This document shows positions 1 through 7,871 of a stretch of DNA of 38,344 bases, in pieces. This DNA comes from Anaerolineae bacterium (GTDB lineage: Bacteria > Chloroflexota > Anaerolineae > CG2-30-64-16). Where the stretch lies: positions 1-38,344 of the forward strand of contig JAPKMS010000046.1 of the NCBI GenBank assembly GCA_026645775.1. The letters are read 5' to 3'. Position 1 is the stretch's first letter; each line of letters begins with the position of its first letter. The position numbers and the translations under genes were made by a program. The notes under the pieces were generated by a model. That model was not told the DNA's origin. It saw nothing but the letters and a program-made list of their open reading frames with translations, and ran no database searches.

Positions 1-58
1 CGTTTTTTTGAAGGCTACCACGCCCGCGCGATCCCGTCCCTCAGTCTCAGCCTTAACC

Positions 59-685
59 TTATCCTGCCGCCGCCGCCACCCGATCCCCCAGCACATCAAA
101 TGCCTCGATCGTGACGCGCGCGACCGGGCTGCCAGGATACTCGTCGGCGAACATCGTCCAGATCATGCTGTCGGCGGGCGCATCCGCTGAGATCGCGCGG
201 CGGCGCAGGTTGGCCTCGTGCACGAAACCGAGCCTGGCGGGCACGGCCGCGCTGCGCACGTTCCGCACATCGCAGTGGATTTCGATCCGCTCCAGCCCCA
301 TGATCTCGAAGCCGATCCGGGTGAGCGCCGCGGCCGTTTCGGTGGCGTATCCCCGGTTGATGGCATCGGCCCGCACCCAGTAGCCGATCTCCCGCGCACG
401 CTTCCCGATCCGCACGTGCATGCCGGCGCCGCCGAGCACGCGGCCATCGGCCCGGTCGAAGATGCCATAGACATAATCCTGATCAGTGTCGAACTGCGCG
501 CGCCAGCCGCGGATCAAGGCCAGGTTGGTGGCGAGATCCGTCGGTTCCTCCAGCGCCCACGGCAGCCAGGGGAGCAGATGTTCCTTGCTGGTGTTCTTGG
601 CCTCCCTGAGCGACGGCGCGTCGGCCGGCTCCCAACAGCGCACGATCAGGCGTGGGGTTCGGATGCAATAGATGGTTTGGGACAT
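59..685 (-). CDS. GNAT family N-acetyltransferase (RimJ/RimL type)
   Basis: This 208-residue protein has the layout of RimJ/RimL-like GNAT acetyltransferases, which move an acetyl group from acetyl-CoA to a protein N-terminus or a small amine. The N-terminus (IRTPRLIVRCW) is the usual 'TpRLilR' opening. The middle has GGAGMHVRIG followed by EIGYWVRADAINRGYATE, the acetyl-CoA pyrophosphate-loop region, and the later NVRSAAVPARLGF segment matches the conserved 'N..S..v..klGF' helix. The start at 685 has a strong AGGAGGAG ribosome site and lies just downstream of a near-consensus promoter. The gene is divergent from nadE. The substrate cannot be told from sequence. Fold assignment is firm; the RimJ/L subfamily label is only a family resemblance. 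Confidence 0.88.
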   Translation of the reverse strand: MSQTIYCIRTPRLIVRCWEPADAPSLREAKNTSKEHLLPWLPWALEEPTDLATNLALIRGWRAQFDTDQDYVYGIFDRADGRVLGGAGMHVRIGKRAREIGYWVRADAINRGYATETAAALTRIGFEIMGLERIEIHCDVRNVRSAAVPARLGFVHEANLRRRAISADAPADSMIWTMFADEYPGSPVARVTIEAFDVLGDRVAAAAG

Positions 686-708
686 GTTTTCTCCTCCTGC
701 GGGGGCTT

Positions 709-737
709 AGCATATCAAGCCCGATTCCCTGTGTCAA
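709..737 (-). promoter_or_regulatory. sigma70-type promoter for the GNAT gene at 59-685
   Basis: Read on the minus strand this is TTGACA, a 17-base spacer, then TATGCT. The -35 is a perfect consensus and the spacing is ideal. The predicted start lies a few bases before the AGGAGGAG site of the acetyltransferase gene, so the leader is short. The -35 box is about 10 bases from that of the divergent nadE promoter. Confidence 0.75.
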
Positions 738-747
738 GCTTCTCGAA

Positions 748-776
748 TTGACCCCAACCCGCGGCTGGTTTAGAAT
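748..776 (+). promoter_or_regulatory. sigma70-type promoter for nadE
   Basis: TTGACC, a 17-base spacer, then TAGAAT, on the plus strand, with the -10 about 57 bases before the nadE ATG. Both boxes match consensus at five of six positions. It is back-to-back with the promoter of the divergent acetyltransferase gene, so a regulator binding in between could affect both. Confidence 0.7.
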
Positions 777-799
777 GCTGCTCAACTAACCAACAAACA

Positions 800-815
800 A
801 ACCAACCAACCAACC
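800..815 (+). repeat. AACC tetranucleotide tandem repeat in the nadE leader
   Basis: Four perfect AACC units, preceded at 784-799 by imperfect relatives (AAC, AACC, AAAC). The tract lies between the predicted transcription start and the GGAG ribosome site at 823-826, so it would form an unstructured, G-free 5' leader. Confidence 0.7.
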
Positions 816-832
816 CATCAACGGAGTCTCCC

Positions 833-2827
833 ATGCACCCGGCATCCAACTTCGCCCCTTCAACCCTCGGCTTCATGCGCGCGGCGGTGATCACGCCCGA
901 GCTGCGGGTGGCCGATGTCGATTTCAACGTGCGGGCCATCGCCGCGGCGCTGCGCCAGGCTGCCGAGCGCGGCTGTCGGCTGGCACTCTGCCCTGAGCTG
1001 AGCCTGACCGGCTATTCGTGCGCGGATTTGTTCTACCAGGCCGCGCTGTTGGACCGGGCGCGGGCCGCGCTGGCCGAGCTGGCCGAGCTGACGGCCGCGC
1101 TGGAGGTGGCCGCGGTGGTGGGGCTGCCGCTGGCGGTCGATGGCCGGTTGTTCAACTGCGCCGCGCTGCTGGCCGGGGGCCGGGTGGCCGGCCTCGTGCC
1201 GAAGACGCATCTGCCCAGCACCAACGAATTCTACGAGGAGCGCTGGTTCACGTCGGGCCGCGCGGTGACGGGGCAGGCGGTGGAGATCGCGGGACAGGTT
1301 GTGCCGTTCGGCGTCGATCTGCTTTTCTCGGCCGATAACCTGCCCGGCTGCACGATCGGCATCGAGATTTGCGAGGACCTGTGGGCGGTGAACCCGCCCA
1401 GCGGCGACATGGCGTTGGCTGGCGCCACGGTGATCTTGAACGGCTCGGCCAGCAACGAATTGCTGGGCAAGGTGGATTACCGCCGCGACCTGGTGCGCCA
1501 ACAGTCAGCGCGCTGCCTGGCGGCCTACCTCTATGCCGGGGCGGGATCCAACGAATCCACCACCGATATCGTGTGGGCCGGGCACTCGCTGATCGCAGAG
1601 AACGGCGTGATCCTGGCCGAGACCGAGCGGTTCCGGTTCGATACCCAACTGGCGGTGGCCGACGTGGATGTGCAACGGTTGGGGCTGGAGCGTCTGAAGA
1701 ACAATGCGTTCGGCGCGACGCCGGTTCCCCGGTTGTTTCGCACGGTGCGCTTTCACCTGCCCGGCGATGAGCCCCCCGCGACCGCGGAGAGCGCATTGAT
1801 CCGCCCGCAGCTTGTGCGTACGCCTTTCGTGCCGGCCGACCTCGAGCGCCGGGCGCTTCACTGTCGCGAAATCTTCAGCATCCAGGCGACCGGTCTGACC
1901 CGGCGGCTGCGCCATACCGGCGCCCGGCAAGTGACCCTGGGCGTGTCCGGCGGCCTGGATTCCACGTTGGCGTTGCTGGTGACCGCCAAGGCGTTCGACC
2001 TGGCCGGACTGCCTCGCGCCGGCATCATCGCCATCACGATGCCCGGCTTCGGCACCACTGAGCGTACACGGAGCAACGCTGAGCGGCTGGCAGAGCTGCT
2101 GGGCGCAACACTGCGCATCATTCCGATCGCGGATGCGGTGCGCGGGCATTTCCACGACATCGGCCATGACGAAAACGTGCACGATGTGACGTACGAGAAC
2201 AGCCAGGCGCGCGAGCGAACCCAGATCTTGATGGACGTTGCCAACCAGGTGGGCGGCTTCAACGTGGGCACGGGCGATCTCTCGGAGCTGGCCTTGGGGT
2301 GGTGCACCTACAACGGCGATCACATGTCGATGTACCATGTGAACGCGGGGGTGCCCAAGACGTTGGTGCGTTACCTGGTAGCCTGGGCCGCGGATGCGGA
2401 GTTCACCGGTGAGGCCGCGGACGTGCTGCGCGACATCTGCGCCACGCCCATCACGCCCGAGTTGCTGCCGTTGGGCCAGGGCGGCGCGCTCGCGCAGAAG
2501 ACCGAGGATACCATTGGCCCTTACGAGCTGCACGACTTCTTCTTGTATTATACCGTACGTTACCAGTTTGCGCCGCGCAAGGTGTTTGTCCTGGCCCGCC
2601 AGGCGTTCGACGGCGCCTACCCACCCGCCGAGATTCTGCGGTGGCTGACCGTGTTCTACCGGCGGTTCTTCAGCCAGCAGTTCAAGCGTTCAGCGATGCC
2701 TGATGGCCCGAAGGTGGGCTCGGTCGCATTATCGCCGCGCGGCGATTGGCGCATGCCGTCGGATGCCGGTGCCGCGCTCTGGCTGGCGGAGCTGGCAGCA
2801 GTTGCTTCACCATATCCCCGGCAATAA
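833..2827 (+). CDS. nadE: glutamine-dependent NAD(+) synthetase
   Basis: Cytoplasmic enzyme for the last step of NAD synthesis: it amidates nicotinic acid adenine dinucleotide using ATP and ammonia released from glutamine. At 664 residues it fits the two-domain type found in actinobacteria and many other bacteria. The N-terminal nitrilase-like glutaminase domain has its triad visible: Glu55 ([10 protein letters not shown]), Lys124 (VPKTHLP) and Cys180 (IEICEDLW). The C-terminal synthetase domain has the ATP pyrophosphatase loop GVSGGLDS from about residue 370, and later [12 protein letters not shown]. The start has GGAG at 823-826, six bases away. The 3' end overlaps the convergent methyltransferase-like gene by 21 bases. 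Abundant NAD supply is consistent with the NADH-linked hydrogenase further along, but the genes are not linked. Confidence 0.97.
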   Translation: MHPASNFAPSTLGFMRAAVITPELRVADVDFNVRAIAAALRQAAERGCRLALCPELSLTGYSCADLFYQAALLDRARAALAELAELTAALEVAAVVGLPLAVDGRLFNCAALLAGGRVAGLVPKTHLPSTNEFYEERWFTSGRAVTGQAVEIAGQVVPFGVDLLFSADNLPGCTIGIEICEDLWAVNPPSGDMALAGATVILNGSASNELLGKVDYRRDLVRQQSARCLAAYLYAGAGSNESTTDIVWAGHSLIAENGVILAETERFRFDTQLAVADVDVQRLGLERLKNNAFGATPVPRLFRTVRFHLPGDEPPATAESALIRPQLVRTPFVPADLERRALHCREIFSIQATGLTRRLRHTGARQVTLGVSGGLDSTLALLVTAKAFDLAGLPRAGIIAITMPGFGTTERTRSNAERLAELLGATLRIIPIADAVRGHFHDIGHDENVHDVTYENSQARERTQILMDVANQVGGFNVGTGDLSELALGWCTYNGDHMSMYHVNAGVPKTLVRYLVAWAADAEFTGEAADVLRDICATPITPELLPLGQGGALAQKTEDTIGPYELHDFFLYYTVRYQFAPRKVFVLARQAFDGAYPPAEILRWLTVFYRRFFSQQFKRSAMPDGPKVGSVALSPRGDWRMPSDAGAALWLAELAAVASPYPRQ

Positions 2828-3544
2828 CCGATAGCGCGTCCGTTGCGCATACTCGGTGTAGCCGGGCAGCTCGGCTTGCAGCGTGCGATCCTCCAGGCTG
2901 GTGCGCAGCACGGTCAGCCCTGCGGTGATCACACCGGGGATCACCGCCCAGGCCGAGCCCAGCATCAGCGGCATCACCAGGTGGCCCAGCACACCGCTTG
3001 CATAGCCGGGATGGCGCATCCAACGGTAGGGGCCGGTGGATACCACGGTGTGGCCGCGATCGTGTTGGATTCGCACCACGCCCGAGAAAAAGCGGTTGAT
3101 CAGCATCGCCCAGGTGCCGAACGCGCTCGCTAACACCAACAGGAACGCAGCAGTGATCTGAAGCCAGGGCGGCAGTTCCGGCTGCCAGCCGAAGCGCCAG
3201 TTCAGCCCGGCCACCACCAGCATCGCCAGCGGCCCGTAGATCGCGACAAACGGCATGAGCACGCGGTCCCACGGCTTGGCATCTTGTTTCTCAGCATATG
3301 CGGCGCGCTCCGCCACCAGGTCGGGGTTGATGCGGAGCAACAACAGGCGGCTGCCGGCCGTCATGACGAGGGTGATCACCACGTAGACCCACCCCATGGG
3401 CCAGTTCAACGTGCCGGCCGAGATGAAGAGCAAGACCAGCAAGACCGCAACCAGCCCGAATATGCGGGCAACGATATTGCAGTCTAGGACGCGAGGGGAT
3501 GAGGGCCCGGGGCCTGATTGTTCTTTGCTTTGCCTACCAGTCAT
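2807..3544 (-). CDS. isoprenylcysteine carboxyl methyltransferase / phospholipid methyltransferase family membrane protein
   Basis: A 245-residue integral membrane protein with about five hydrophobic segments. Its C-terminal half carries the family signature: [16 protein letters not shown] (the HP-x-Y SAM-binding region), then [20 protein letters not shown] and a final RLLPGIW. Family members methylate isoprenylcysteines, phospholipids or other lipids; the substrate here is unknown. The reading frame continues upstream to 3934, but the stretch before 3544 reads as shadow sequence of the acetyltransferase gene. The ATG at 3544 has a clear GGAGG site. It starts 34 bases after the upstream acetyltransferase stop and is probably co-transcribed with it. 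The 3' end overlaps nadE by 21 bases. Confidence 0.85.
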   Translation of the reverse strand: MTGRQSKEQSGPGPSSPRVLDCNIVARIFGLVAVLLVLLFISAGTLNWPMGWVYVVITLVMTAGSRLLLLRINPDLVAERAAYAEKQDAKPWDRVLMPFVAIYGPLAMLVVAGLNWRFGWQPELPPWLQITAAFLLVLASAFGTWAMLINRFFSGVVRIQHDRGHTVVSTGPYRWMRHPGYASGVLGHLVMPLMLGSAWAVIPGVITAGLTVLRTSLEDRTLQAELPGYTEYAQRTRYRLLPGIW

Positions 3545-3578
3545 GTGAACACCTCCGATATTTCGGTATGAACGCCCG

Positions 3579-4445
3579 CTATCCGACCTTGTCGAACCAG
3601 GCGATGAAGGTGCGGTACTCGGCCGCCTTCTCGTAGCCGAGCTTGAGCGCGGTCGCGATGGAAGGCGCATTGTTGGCCCAGCAGTGCCAGCCGATGCGCG
3701 TGATTCCCTGTGCCAGTGCGTGCGCCCTAAACGCTGAGCCCATCGCGGTCGCCAGCCCGCGGCGTTGATGCGGCGCCAACACGCCGATGCCCACCTCACA
3801 GCGCTCCCCGGTGTTGTACTCCGATGTACACCAGCCCGCCAACTCATCAGCGCACAGTGCGGCGACGCCGAAGCTTTGGGCCAGGAAATCTGCCACGGAG
3901 GGCCGCTCTGAGCGCAGCTCCTCGCACAACGCATCCAGGTGCGCGATGTGCGTCTGTGCCAGCAGATCGGCGTCGATGAAGGTCAGCCGATAGCTCTCCG
4001 GCAACCGAACTTCTGTCGGCGCGGGCTGGCCCCGCGCGGGCAAGAGTGGTTCGTGGGCGCTGGGCAGCGCCCGGTAAACGTAGTAGTGGCGCCAGGCCGG
4101 CATCAGGTTCTTGTCGCGCAGGATGACGCCGGTGATGACATCCGCCCAGGCCTCAGGGGCGTATTTCAGCTCCAGCATCTCCAGCCCCCAGGCGGGCGCT
4201 TGCGGGTAGATCATGTCAGCAAACAGCCGCCGCAGGTCTTCGTGGAAGCCGGCGGCCTCCGGCGATCCGGCCAGGAAGAAGCGGTGCCCTGTCCACGAGC
4301 ACGCGGCTGTTGGCCGGGCGGTATCATCTACATAGATCCGAGCAGGCGCCGAGCCGGCAAGCATGGCCGCGACCGCCAGTTGGTCGTCCAGCCCGGCAAA
4401 TAAGGGCCTGACGCGATCGTATTGGTTCGGTTCCAGCAACTCCAT
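3579..4445 (-). CDS. GNAT family N-acetyltransferase (GNAT_acetyltran_2-like)
   Basis: A 288-residue acetyltransferase. The catalytic GNAT half is C-terminal: EVGIGVLAPHQRRGLATAMG is the acetyl-CoA binding loop (Q/RxxGxG/A pattern), followed by HCWANNAPSIATALKLGYE, the typical last helix. The N-terminal half is an extra domain of the kind seen in the GNAT_acetyltran_2 (ZmaR-like) family. I chose the ATG at 4445, which has a GGAG site nine bases upstream, over a start 31 codons earlier with no ribosome site. It leads a two-gene unit with the methyltransferase-like gene. The substrate is unknown; toxin or antibiotic acetylation is possible but not shown. Confidence 0.83.
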   Translation of the reverse strand: MELLEPNQYDRVRPLFAGLDDQLAVAAMLAGSAPARIYVDDTARPTAACSWTGHRFFLAGSPEAAGFHEDLRRLFADMIYPQAPAWGLEMLELKYAPEAWADVITGVILRDKNLMPAWRHYYVYRALPSAHEPLLPARGQPAPTEVRLPESYRLTFIDADLLAQTHIAHLDALCEELRSERPSVADFLAQSFGVAALCADELAGWCTSEYNTGERCEVGIGVLAPHQRRGLATAMGSAFRAHALAQGITRIGWHCWANNAPSIATALKLGYEKAAEYRTFIAWFDKVG

Positions 4446-4485
4446 GTCCGTTCTCCTCTGCGCAGCGACTGACTCAACGAACGAT

Positions 4486-4491
4486 AGTATA
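4486..4491 (-). promoter_or_regulatory. candidate -10 box for the GNAT gene at 3579-4445
   Basis: TATACT on the minus strand about 41 bases before the chosen ATG. I see no good -35 at 16-18 bases, so this is a weak call. It supports the start at 4445, since the alternative ATG at 4538 would lie upstream of the promoter. Confidence 0.4.
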
Positions 4492-4654
4492 CGACAAAAG
4501 CCGTTAAAATGCAGTCTATCAGTCGGGTCGGGGTACATTTCGCTGGGAGCAATCTGCTGCGGACAACCTGCGCCGCGTCATTCCGGCCCGTGCGCGCGCG
4601 TGATAGACTACAAGACTGTTGCGTCAAGCAGATTGTTGATCAGGTGATTTTCTT

Positions 4655-6406
4655 ATGGATGCTCTGAAACGACTCATCTACCATTTGCGACCGTACTGGC
4701 GCGGGCTGGCTGTGACGACCGTGTTCATTTTGCTGCAGACCGCGTTGGGCTTGCTGCCGCCCCTGTTCCAGCGTGACATCATCGATGATGTGATCACAGC
4801 GGGGCAGATCGACCGCCTGCTGCCCCTGGTGTTGGGGCTGGTTGGGATTTATGCGCTGACCGGGCTGACCGAGTTTGGCGACCAGTATCTGCGCCACACC
4901 ATCGGCGAGCGCATCCTCTACGATCTGCGGGTGCGCATCTACAACCATCTGCAGCGGCTCTCCCTGGCCTTCTTCGAGCGTACCTCCACCGGCGAGCTGA
5001 TGTCGCGCGTCAGCAACGATGTGAGCGCGCTGGAACAGTTCGTCACCCACGGCACCATCTTGACGGTGGTGGCCGCCGTGCGGCTGGTCGGCGCGGCCAT
5101 CGTGCTGCTGGTGTTGGAGCCGCGGTTGGCCCTGGTGGCCCTGCTGCCGGTGCCGCTGATCGCGCTGGGGTTGCGCTGGTTCAACCGCCGCGCACGGCCC
5201 ATCTACCGCCGCGTGCGCGACCGGCTGGGCGATGTCAATGCGCGGCTCCAGGATGATCTGGCCGGCATCCGCGTCATCCAGGCCTTCGGACAGGAAGATG
5301 CGGAGCTGCGCCGCTTCAGCGAGGTGAGCCAAAACTACCTGAACGAGCGCGTTGCTTCCATCGGCACATGGTCCACTTTCTTCCCGGTGCTGGGGTTCCT
5401 GTCGTCGTTGGGTGGCGTGCTGGTGTTGGGCGCGGGGGCGTGGATGGTGATGCAGGGCCAACTGACCCTCGGCACGATGGTGGCGTTTTTGTCGTATAGC
5501 GTGTCGTTCTATGAGCCGATCCGCCGGCTCACCGACATCGACAATATCCTGCAGCAGGCCGTCGCCGCCGCTGAGCGCATTTTTGAGCTGCTGGACCAGG
5601 AGCCGGACATCCGCGATGCCCCGGACGCGGTCGCGTTGACGCAGGTAGCCGGTGCAGTGGCCTTCGAGGATGTGCATTTCCGCTACGGCGACGGGGAGGA
5701 CGTGCTGCATAATGTGGACTTCAGCGTGGCGCCGGGCGAGGTGGTGGCGTTGGTGGGTCCCAGCGGCGCGGGCAAAACCAGCATCGCCAACCTGCTGAGC
5801 CGGTTCTACGATCCCACTCACGGCTGCGTGCGGGTGGACGGCCAGGATCTGCGCGGCGTGCGGGTGGAATCGTTGCGCCAGCACGTGTCGGTTGTGCTGC
5901 AGGACACGTTCCTCTTCAACGCCACGGTGCGGGAGAACCTGACGTATGGCCGGCCGGGGGCGACCGACGCGGAATTGGAGGCGGCTGCGCGGGCCGCGTA
6001 TGCGCACGAATTTATCACGGCGTTGCCCGGCGGATACGATGCTGTGGTGGGCGAGCGCGGGGTGAAGCTGAGCGGCGGCCAGCGCCAGCGGTTGGCGCTG
6101 GCCCGCGCCATCCTGACCGACCCGCGCATCCTGATCCTGGATGAGGCCACGTCATCGGTGGATGCCGAGGCTGAGTACCTCATCCAACAGGCCTTGGAGC
6201 AGGTGCTGCGCGGACGCACCGCCCTCGTCATTGCGCATCGGCTCAGCACCATCCGCAATGCCGACAAGATCATCGCACTGGAGGGCGGGCGCATCCGTGA
6301 GGTAGGCAACCATCACGAGCTGTTGGCCCGGGGTGGGTTGTATAGCCAGTTGTACCAACGGCAATTGGAACTGGCCGCGGAAGACGGCGATGAGAACGGC
6401 CGCTAA
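4655..6406 (+). CDS. ABC transporter, fused permease and ATPase (MsbA/MDR-like half transporter)
   Basis: A 583-residue half-transporter expected to work as a dimer exporting lipids, drugs or peptides. Residues about 1-320 form the six-helix type I exporter membrane domain, with the coupling-region motif FFERTSTGELMSRVSNDV. The nucleotide-binding domain has Walker A GPSGAGKT at 368-375, signature LSGGQ at 472-476, Walker B ILILDE ending at Asp496-Glu497, and the H-loop in IAHRLST. All catalytic residues are intact. Only one half-transporter is present, so a homodimer is likely. A modest ribosome site (GGTGA) precedes the ATG. The gene is convergent with the NTF2-like gene, three bases apart. 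Substrate cannot be inferred. Confidence 0.95.
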   Translation: MDALKRLIYHLRPYWRGLAVTTVFILLQTALGLLPPLFQRDIIDDVITAGQIDRLLPLVLGLVGIYALTGLTEFGDQYLRHTIGERILYDLRVRIYNHLQRLSLAFFERTSTGELMSRVSNDVSALEQFVTHGTILTVVAAVRLVGAAIVLLVLEPRLALVALLPVPLIALGLRWFNRRARPIYRRVRDRLGDVNARLQDDLAGIRVIQAFGQEDAELRRFSEVSQNYLNERVASIGTWSTFFPVLGFLSSLGGVLVLGAGAWMVMQGQLTLGTMVAFLSYSVSFYEPIRRLTDIDNILQQAVAAAERIFELLDQEPDIRDAPDAVALTQVAGAVAFEDVHFRYGDGEDVLHNVDFSVAPGEVVALVGPSGAGKTSIANLLSRFYDPTHGCVRVDGQDLRGVRVESLRQHVSVVLQDTFLFNATVRENLTYGRPGATDAELEAAARAAYAHEFITALPGGYDAVVGERGVKLSGGQRQRLALARAILTDPRILILDEATSSVDAEAEYLIQQALEQVLRGRTALVIAHRLSTIRNADKIIALEGGRIREVGNHHELLARGGLYSQLYQRQLELAAEDGDENGR

Positions 6407-6409
6407 CGC

Positions 6410-6856
6410 CTACTCGCACAACTCGCATTCCAGCGGGAATGCCAGCGGTCGGGCACTTCCGGGATGTTCGGGACGGCTGGAGTGGCGTTCGGCCAACAGC
6501 CAGTCGCCTTCCTGCTTCACCCAGATATCGGTCAGGTTGAATTGGGCGCTGCGATCGGCGCCGCGCAACGACGCCTTCTGCCGCCACAACATGTCCACGA
6601 CCGCAACATCACCGTAGACGTTGATGTAGATCTGGTCAATCGCGGCCTCTTCGATCGCATAGTCTTCCAGGCTTTCGAACCAGGCGTTACGCGGGACGAT
6701 TTGCAGCGGTGCGCCTTGCACGGCGATGATCAACGCATACCCTTCCGCCAGGTAACGTTGCATCTCGGCGACATCTTTGCGTTGAAACGCGGCGGTCCAC
6801 CGGCGTTCGAGGCCGGCGATATGGGCTTCTACGGGTATTTCTGGCAGTTGGGGCAT
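6410..6856 (-). CDS. NTF2-like / SnoaL-like protein (DUF4440-type)
   Basis: A 148-residue small soluble protein with the cone-like NTF2 fold pattern: an N-terminal helix with RRWTAAFQRKD, a YLAEGYALI strand, then DVAVVDMLWRQKAS and NLTDIWVKQEGDWLLAERHSS, which matches the DUF4440 'd.w.k.dG.WrivhrH.s' ending. Such proteins are enzymes, immunity-like or binding proteins, and no active site can be assigned. The ATG at 6856 has an AGGAG site; the frame extends 20 codons further but without support. Its leader contains a 36-base perfect palindrome. Confidence 0.75.
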   Translation of the reverse strand: MPQLPEIPVEAHIAGLERRWTAAFQRKDVAEMQRYLAEGYALIIAVQGAPLQIVPRNAWFESLEDYAIEEAAIDQIYINVYGDVAVVDMLWRQKASLRGADRSAQFNLTDIWVKQEGDWLLAERHSSRPEHPGSARPLAFPLECELCE

Positions 6857-6914
6857 GATCTTTGCTCCTGCTCTTGAGATTCGAAATCGGTGTGATTGGT
6901 AGTGTCCGGGCGAC

Positions 6915-6950
6915 ACCCTAACGACAACACGGACGTGTTGTCGTTAGGGT
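6915..6950. repeat. perfect 36-base palindrome
   Basis: Arms ACCCTAACGACAACACG and its exact complement (17 bp each) around the two bases GA. A smaller inverted repeat, GTGTC-CGGGC-GACAC, lies at 6902-6916 and touches it. There is no T-run, so it is not a standard terminator. It starts 58 bases upstream of the NTF2-like start, in that gene's leader or promoter. Confidence 0.85.
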
Positions 6951-7068
6951 GATAGTATCCCAAGCGATCCATTCGTGCAACTATTTCGCCCGCGCGATGA
7001 GACTTGGGCCCTGGGGTGCGGAGGGGAAGGCTGAAATCCCTCAGTGCCTCGTCAGGTTAGGTTTTGCA

Positions 7069-7124
7069 TCTACGTGCCTGGCACTTGCCTGGTTGGTGGG
7101 CTCTGCAAGTGCCAGGCACGTAGA
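7069..7124. repeat. inverted repeat, 20-bp perfect arms with GTGCCTGGCAC core
   Basis: Arms at 7069-7088 and 7105-7124 are exact reverse complements with a 16-base loop. Each arm contains its own small palindrome, GTGCCTGGCAC or GTGCCAGGCAC. A further short match, GTCAG at 7051-7055 with CTGAC at 7127-7131, extends the foldback. It lies 20 bases upstream of the nitroreductase -35. There is no terminal T-run. Confidence 0.85.
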
Positions 7125-7143
7125 ATCTGACTTAACGCGGTAC

Positions 7144-7172
7144 TAGCCATCCTGTTTCTGGGGCAGTATAAT
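7144..7172 (+). promoter_or_regulatory. sigma70-type promoter for the nitroreductase gene
   Basis: TAGCCA, a 17-base spacer, then a perfect TATAAT, about 46 bases before the ATG at 7219. The gene also has a consensus AAGGAGA site, so good expression is expected. Confidence 0.65.
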
Positions 7173-7218
7173 GTGTAGCAGAAGACGACAACGATGTTGG
7201 ATCTAAAGGAGATTTCCC

Positions 7219-7788
7219 ATGAAACCACGACCCCAGTTCTCGCACGATGTGCTTGACCTTATCCAGCAGCGCTGGAGCCCGCGCGCATTTTCCAGTGAGC
7301 CAGTGGATGAAGAAACCATTCTGACCCTGCTCGAGGCTGCACGTTGGGCCGCGTCGGCCAACAACGAACAGCCGTGGCGCTTTATCTGTGCCGCCAAGGA
7401 GCAGGAGGCGCGCTATGCCAAGCTGTTCGAGTGCCTGGGCGAGTGGAACCAGGGGTGGGCTGCCTCGGCGCCGGTGCTGATCATGACGTTGGTCAAGCCG
7501 CTTTTTGAAGCATCCCAGCAGCCAAATAAGTGGGCGCTGCACGATCTGGGCCTGGCGATCGGCAACTTGACCACCCAGGCGTCCGCGCTGGGCCTGTATG
7601 TGCACAGCATGGGTGGGTTTTCTTCCAAGCGGGCGCGCGCCCTGTTCGATCTCCCGGCCGATGTCGAGCCTGTCACCATGATTGCCGTAGGTTATCTTGG
7701 CGAACCGGAGCAACTGGCCGAGCCCTATCGGGAGAGCGAGTTACGTCAGCAGCAACGTAAGCCCCTCGAAGATTTGCTGTTGGGCTGA
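7219..7788 (+). CDS. nitroreductase family protein
   Basis: A 189-residue FMN-dependent oxidoreductase of the nitroreductase superfamily, which uses NAD(P)H to reduce nitro groups, quinones or flavins. Visible family features are the N-terminal IQQRWSPRAFSSEPV (the R-S/W-x-R-x-F FMN phosphate motif), AARWAASANNEQPWRF (the conserved 'a.~ApS~~n~Qpw.f' segment), an ALHDLGLAIGNLTTQA helix, and MIAVGYLGEPE near the C-terminus. It is full length and has an AAGGAGA ribosome site. It is followed after 83 bases by the alpha-glucosidase gene, possibly in one transcript. The native substrate is unknown. Confidence 0.93.
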   Translation: MKPRPQFSHDVLDLIQQRWSPRAFSSEPVDEETILTLLEAARWAASANNEQPWRFICAAKEQEARYAKLFECLGEWNQGWAASAPVLIMTLVKPLFEASQQPNKWALHDLGLAIGNLTTQASALGLYVHSMGGFSSKRARALFDLPADVEPVTMIAVGYLGEPEQLAEPYRESELRQQQRKPLEDLLLG

Positions 7789-7871
7789 GCAGGCCGCGGA
7801 GATGCAGCCGCGAAGGCCACGCACCCTGTGTGGACACGTGCTCTACTGATCAACTTTAAGGAGACCTGGGT

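Larger units (their letters stand above)
6857..7218. other. 362-base divergent intergenic region
   Basis: Between the NTF2-like gene (minus) and the nitroreductase gene (plus). It holds a 36-base palindrome (6915-6950), a 56-base foldback (7069-7124) and the nitroreductase promoter (7144-7172). A weak minus-strand promoter, TTGCAC-N17-TACTAT with the -10 at 6952-6957, would start transcription inside the palindrome. I see no RNA gene or small reading frame with a ribosome site here. Confidence 0.6.

Noticed and set aside
1-58. T-run at the left edge as a terminator
   Set aside because: No stable hairpin precedes it within the window and its orientation does not suit the minus-strand gene ending at 59.
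800-815. CRISPR or phase-variable repeat
   Set aside because: Units are only four bases, with no spacers, and the tract is outside the coding region, so it cannot switch the frame.
3545-3934. N-terminal extension of the methyltransferase-like protein
   Set aside because: It overlaps the acetyltransferase gene, is Ser/Arg-rich nonsense in character, and the ATG at 3544 has a good ribosome site.
4640-6007. A 455-codon open frame antisense to the ABC transporter gene
   Set aside because: Rich in His, Gln and Arg with no family motif or ribosome site; it mirrors the codon use of a clear ABC gene and is a GC-driven shadow.
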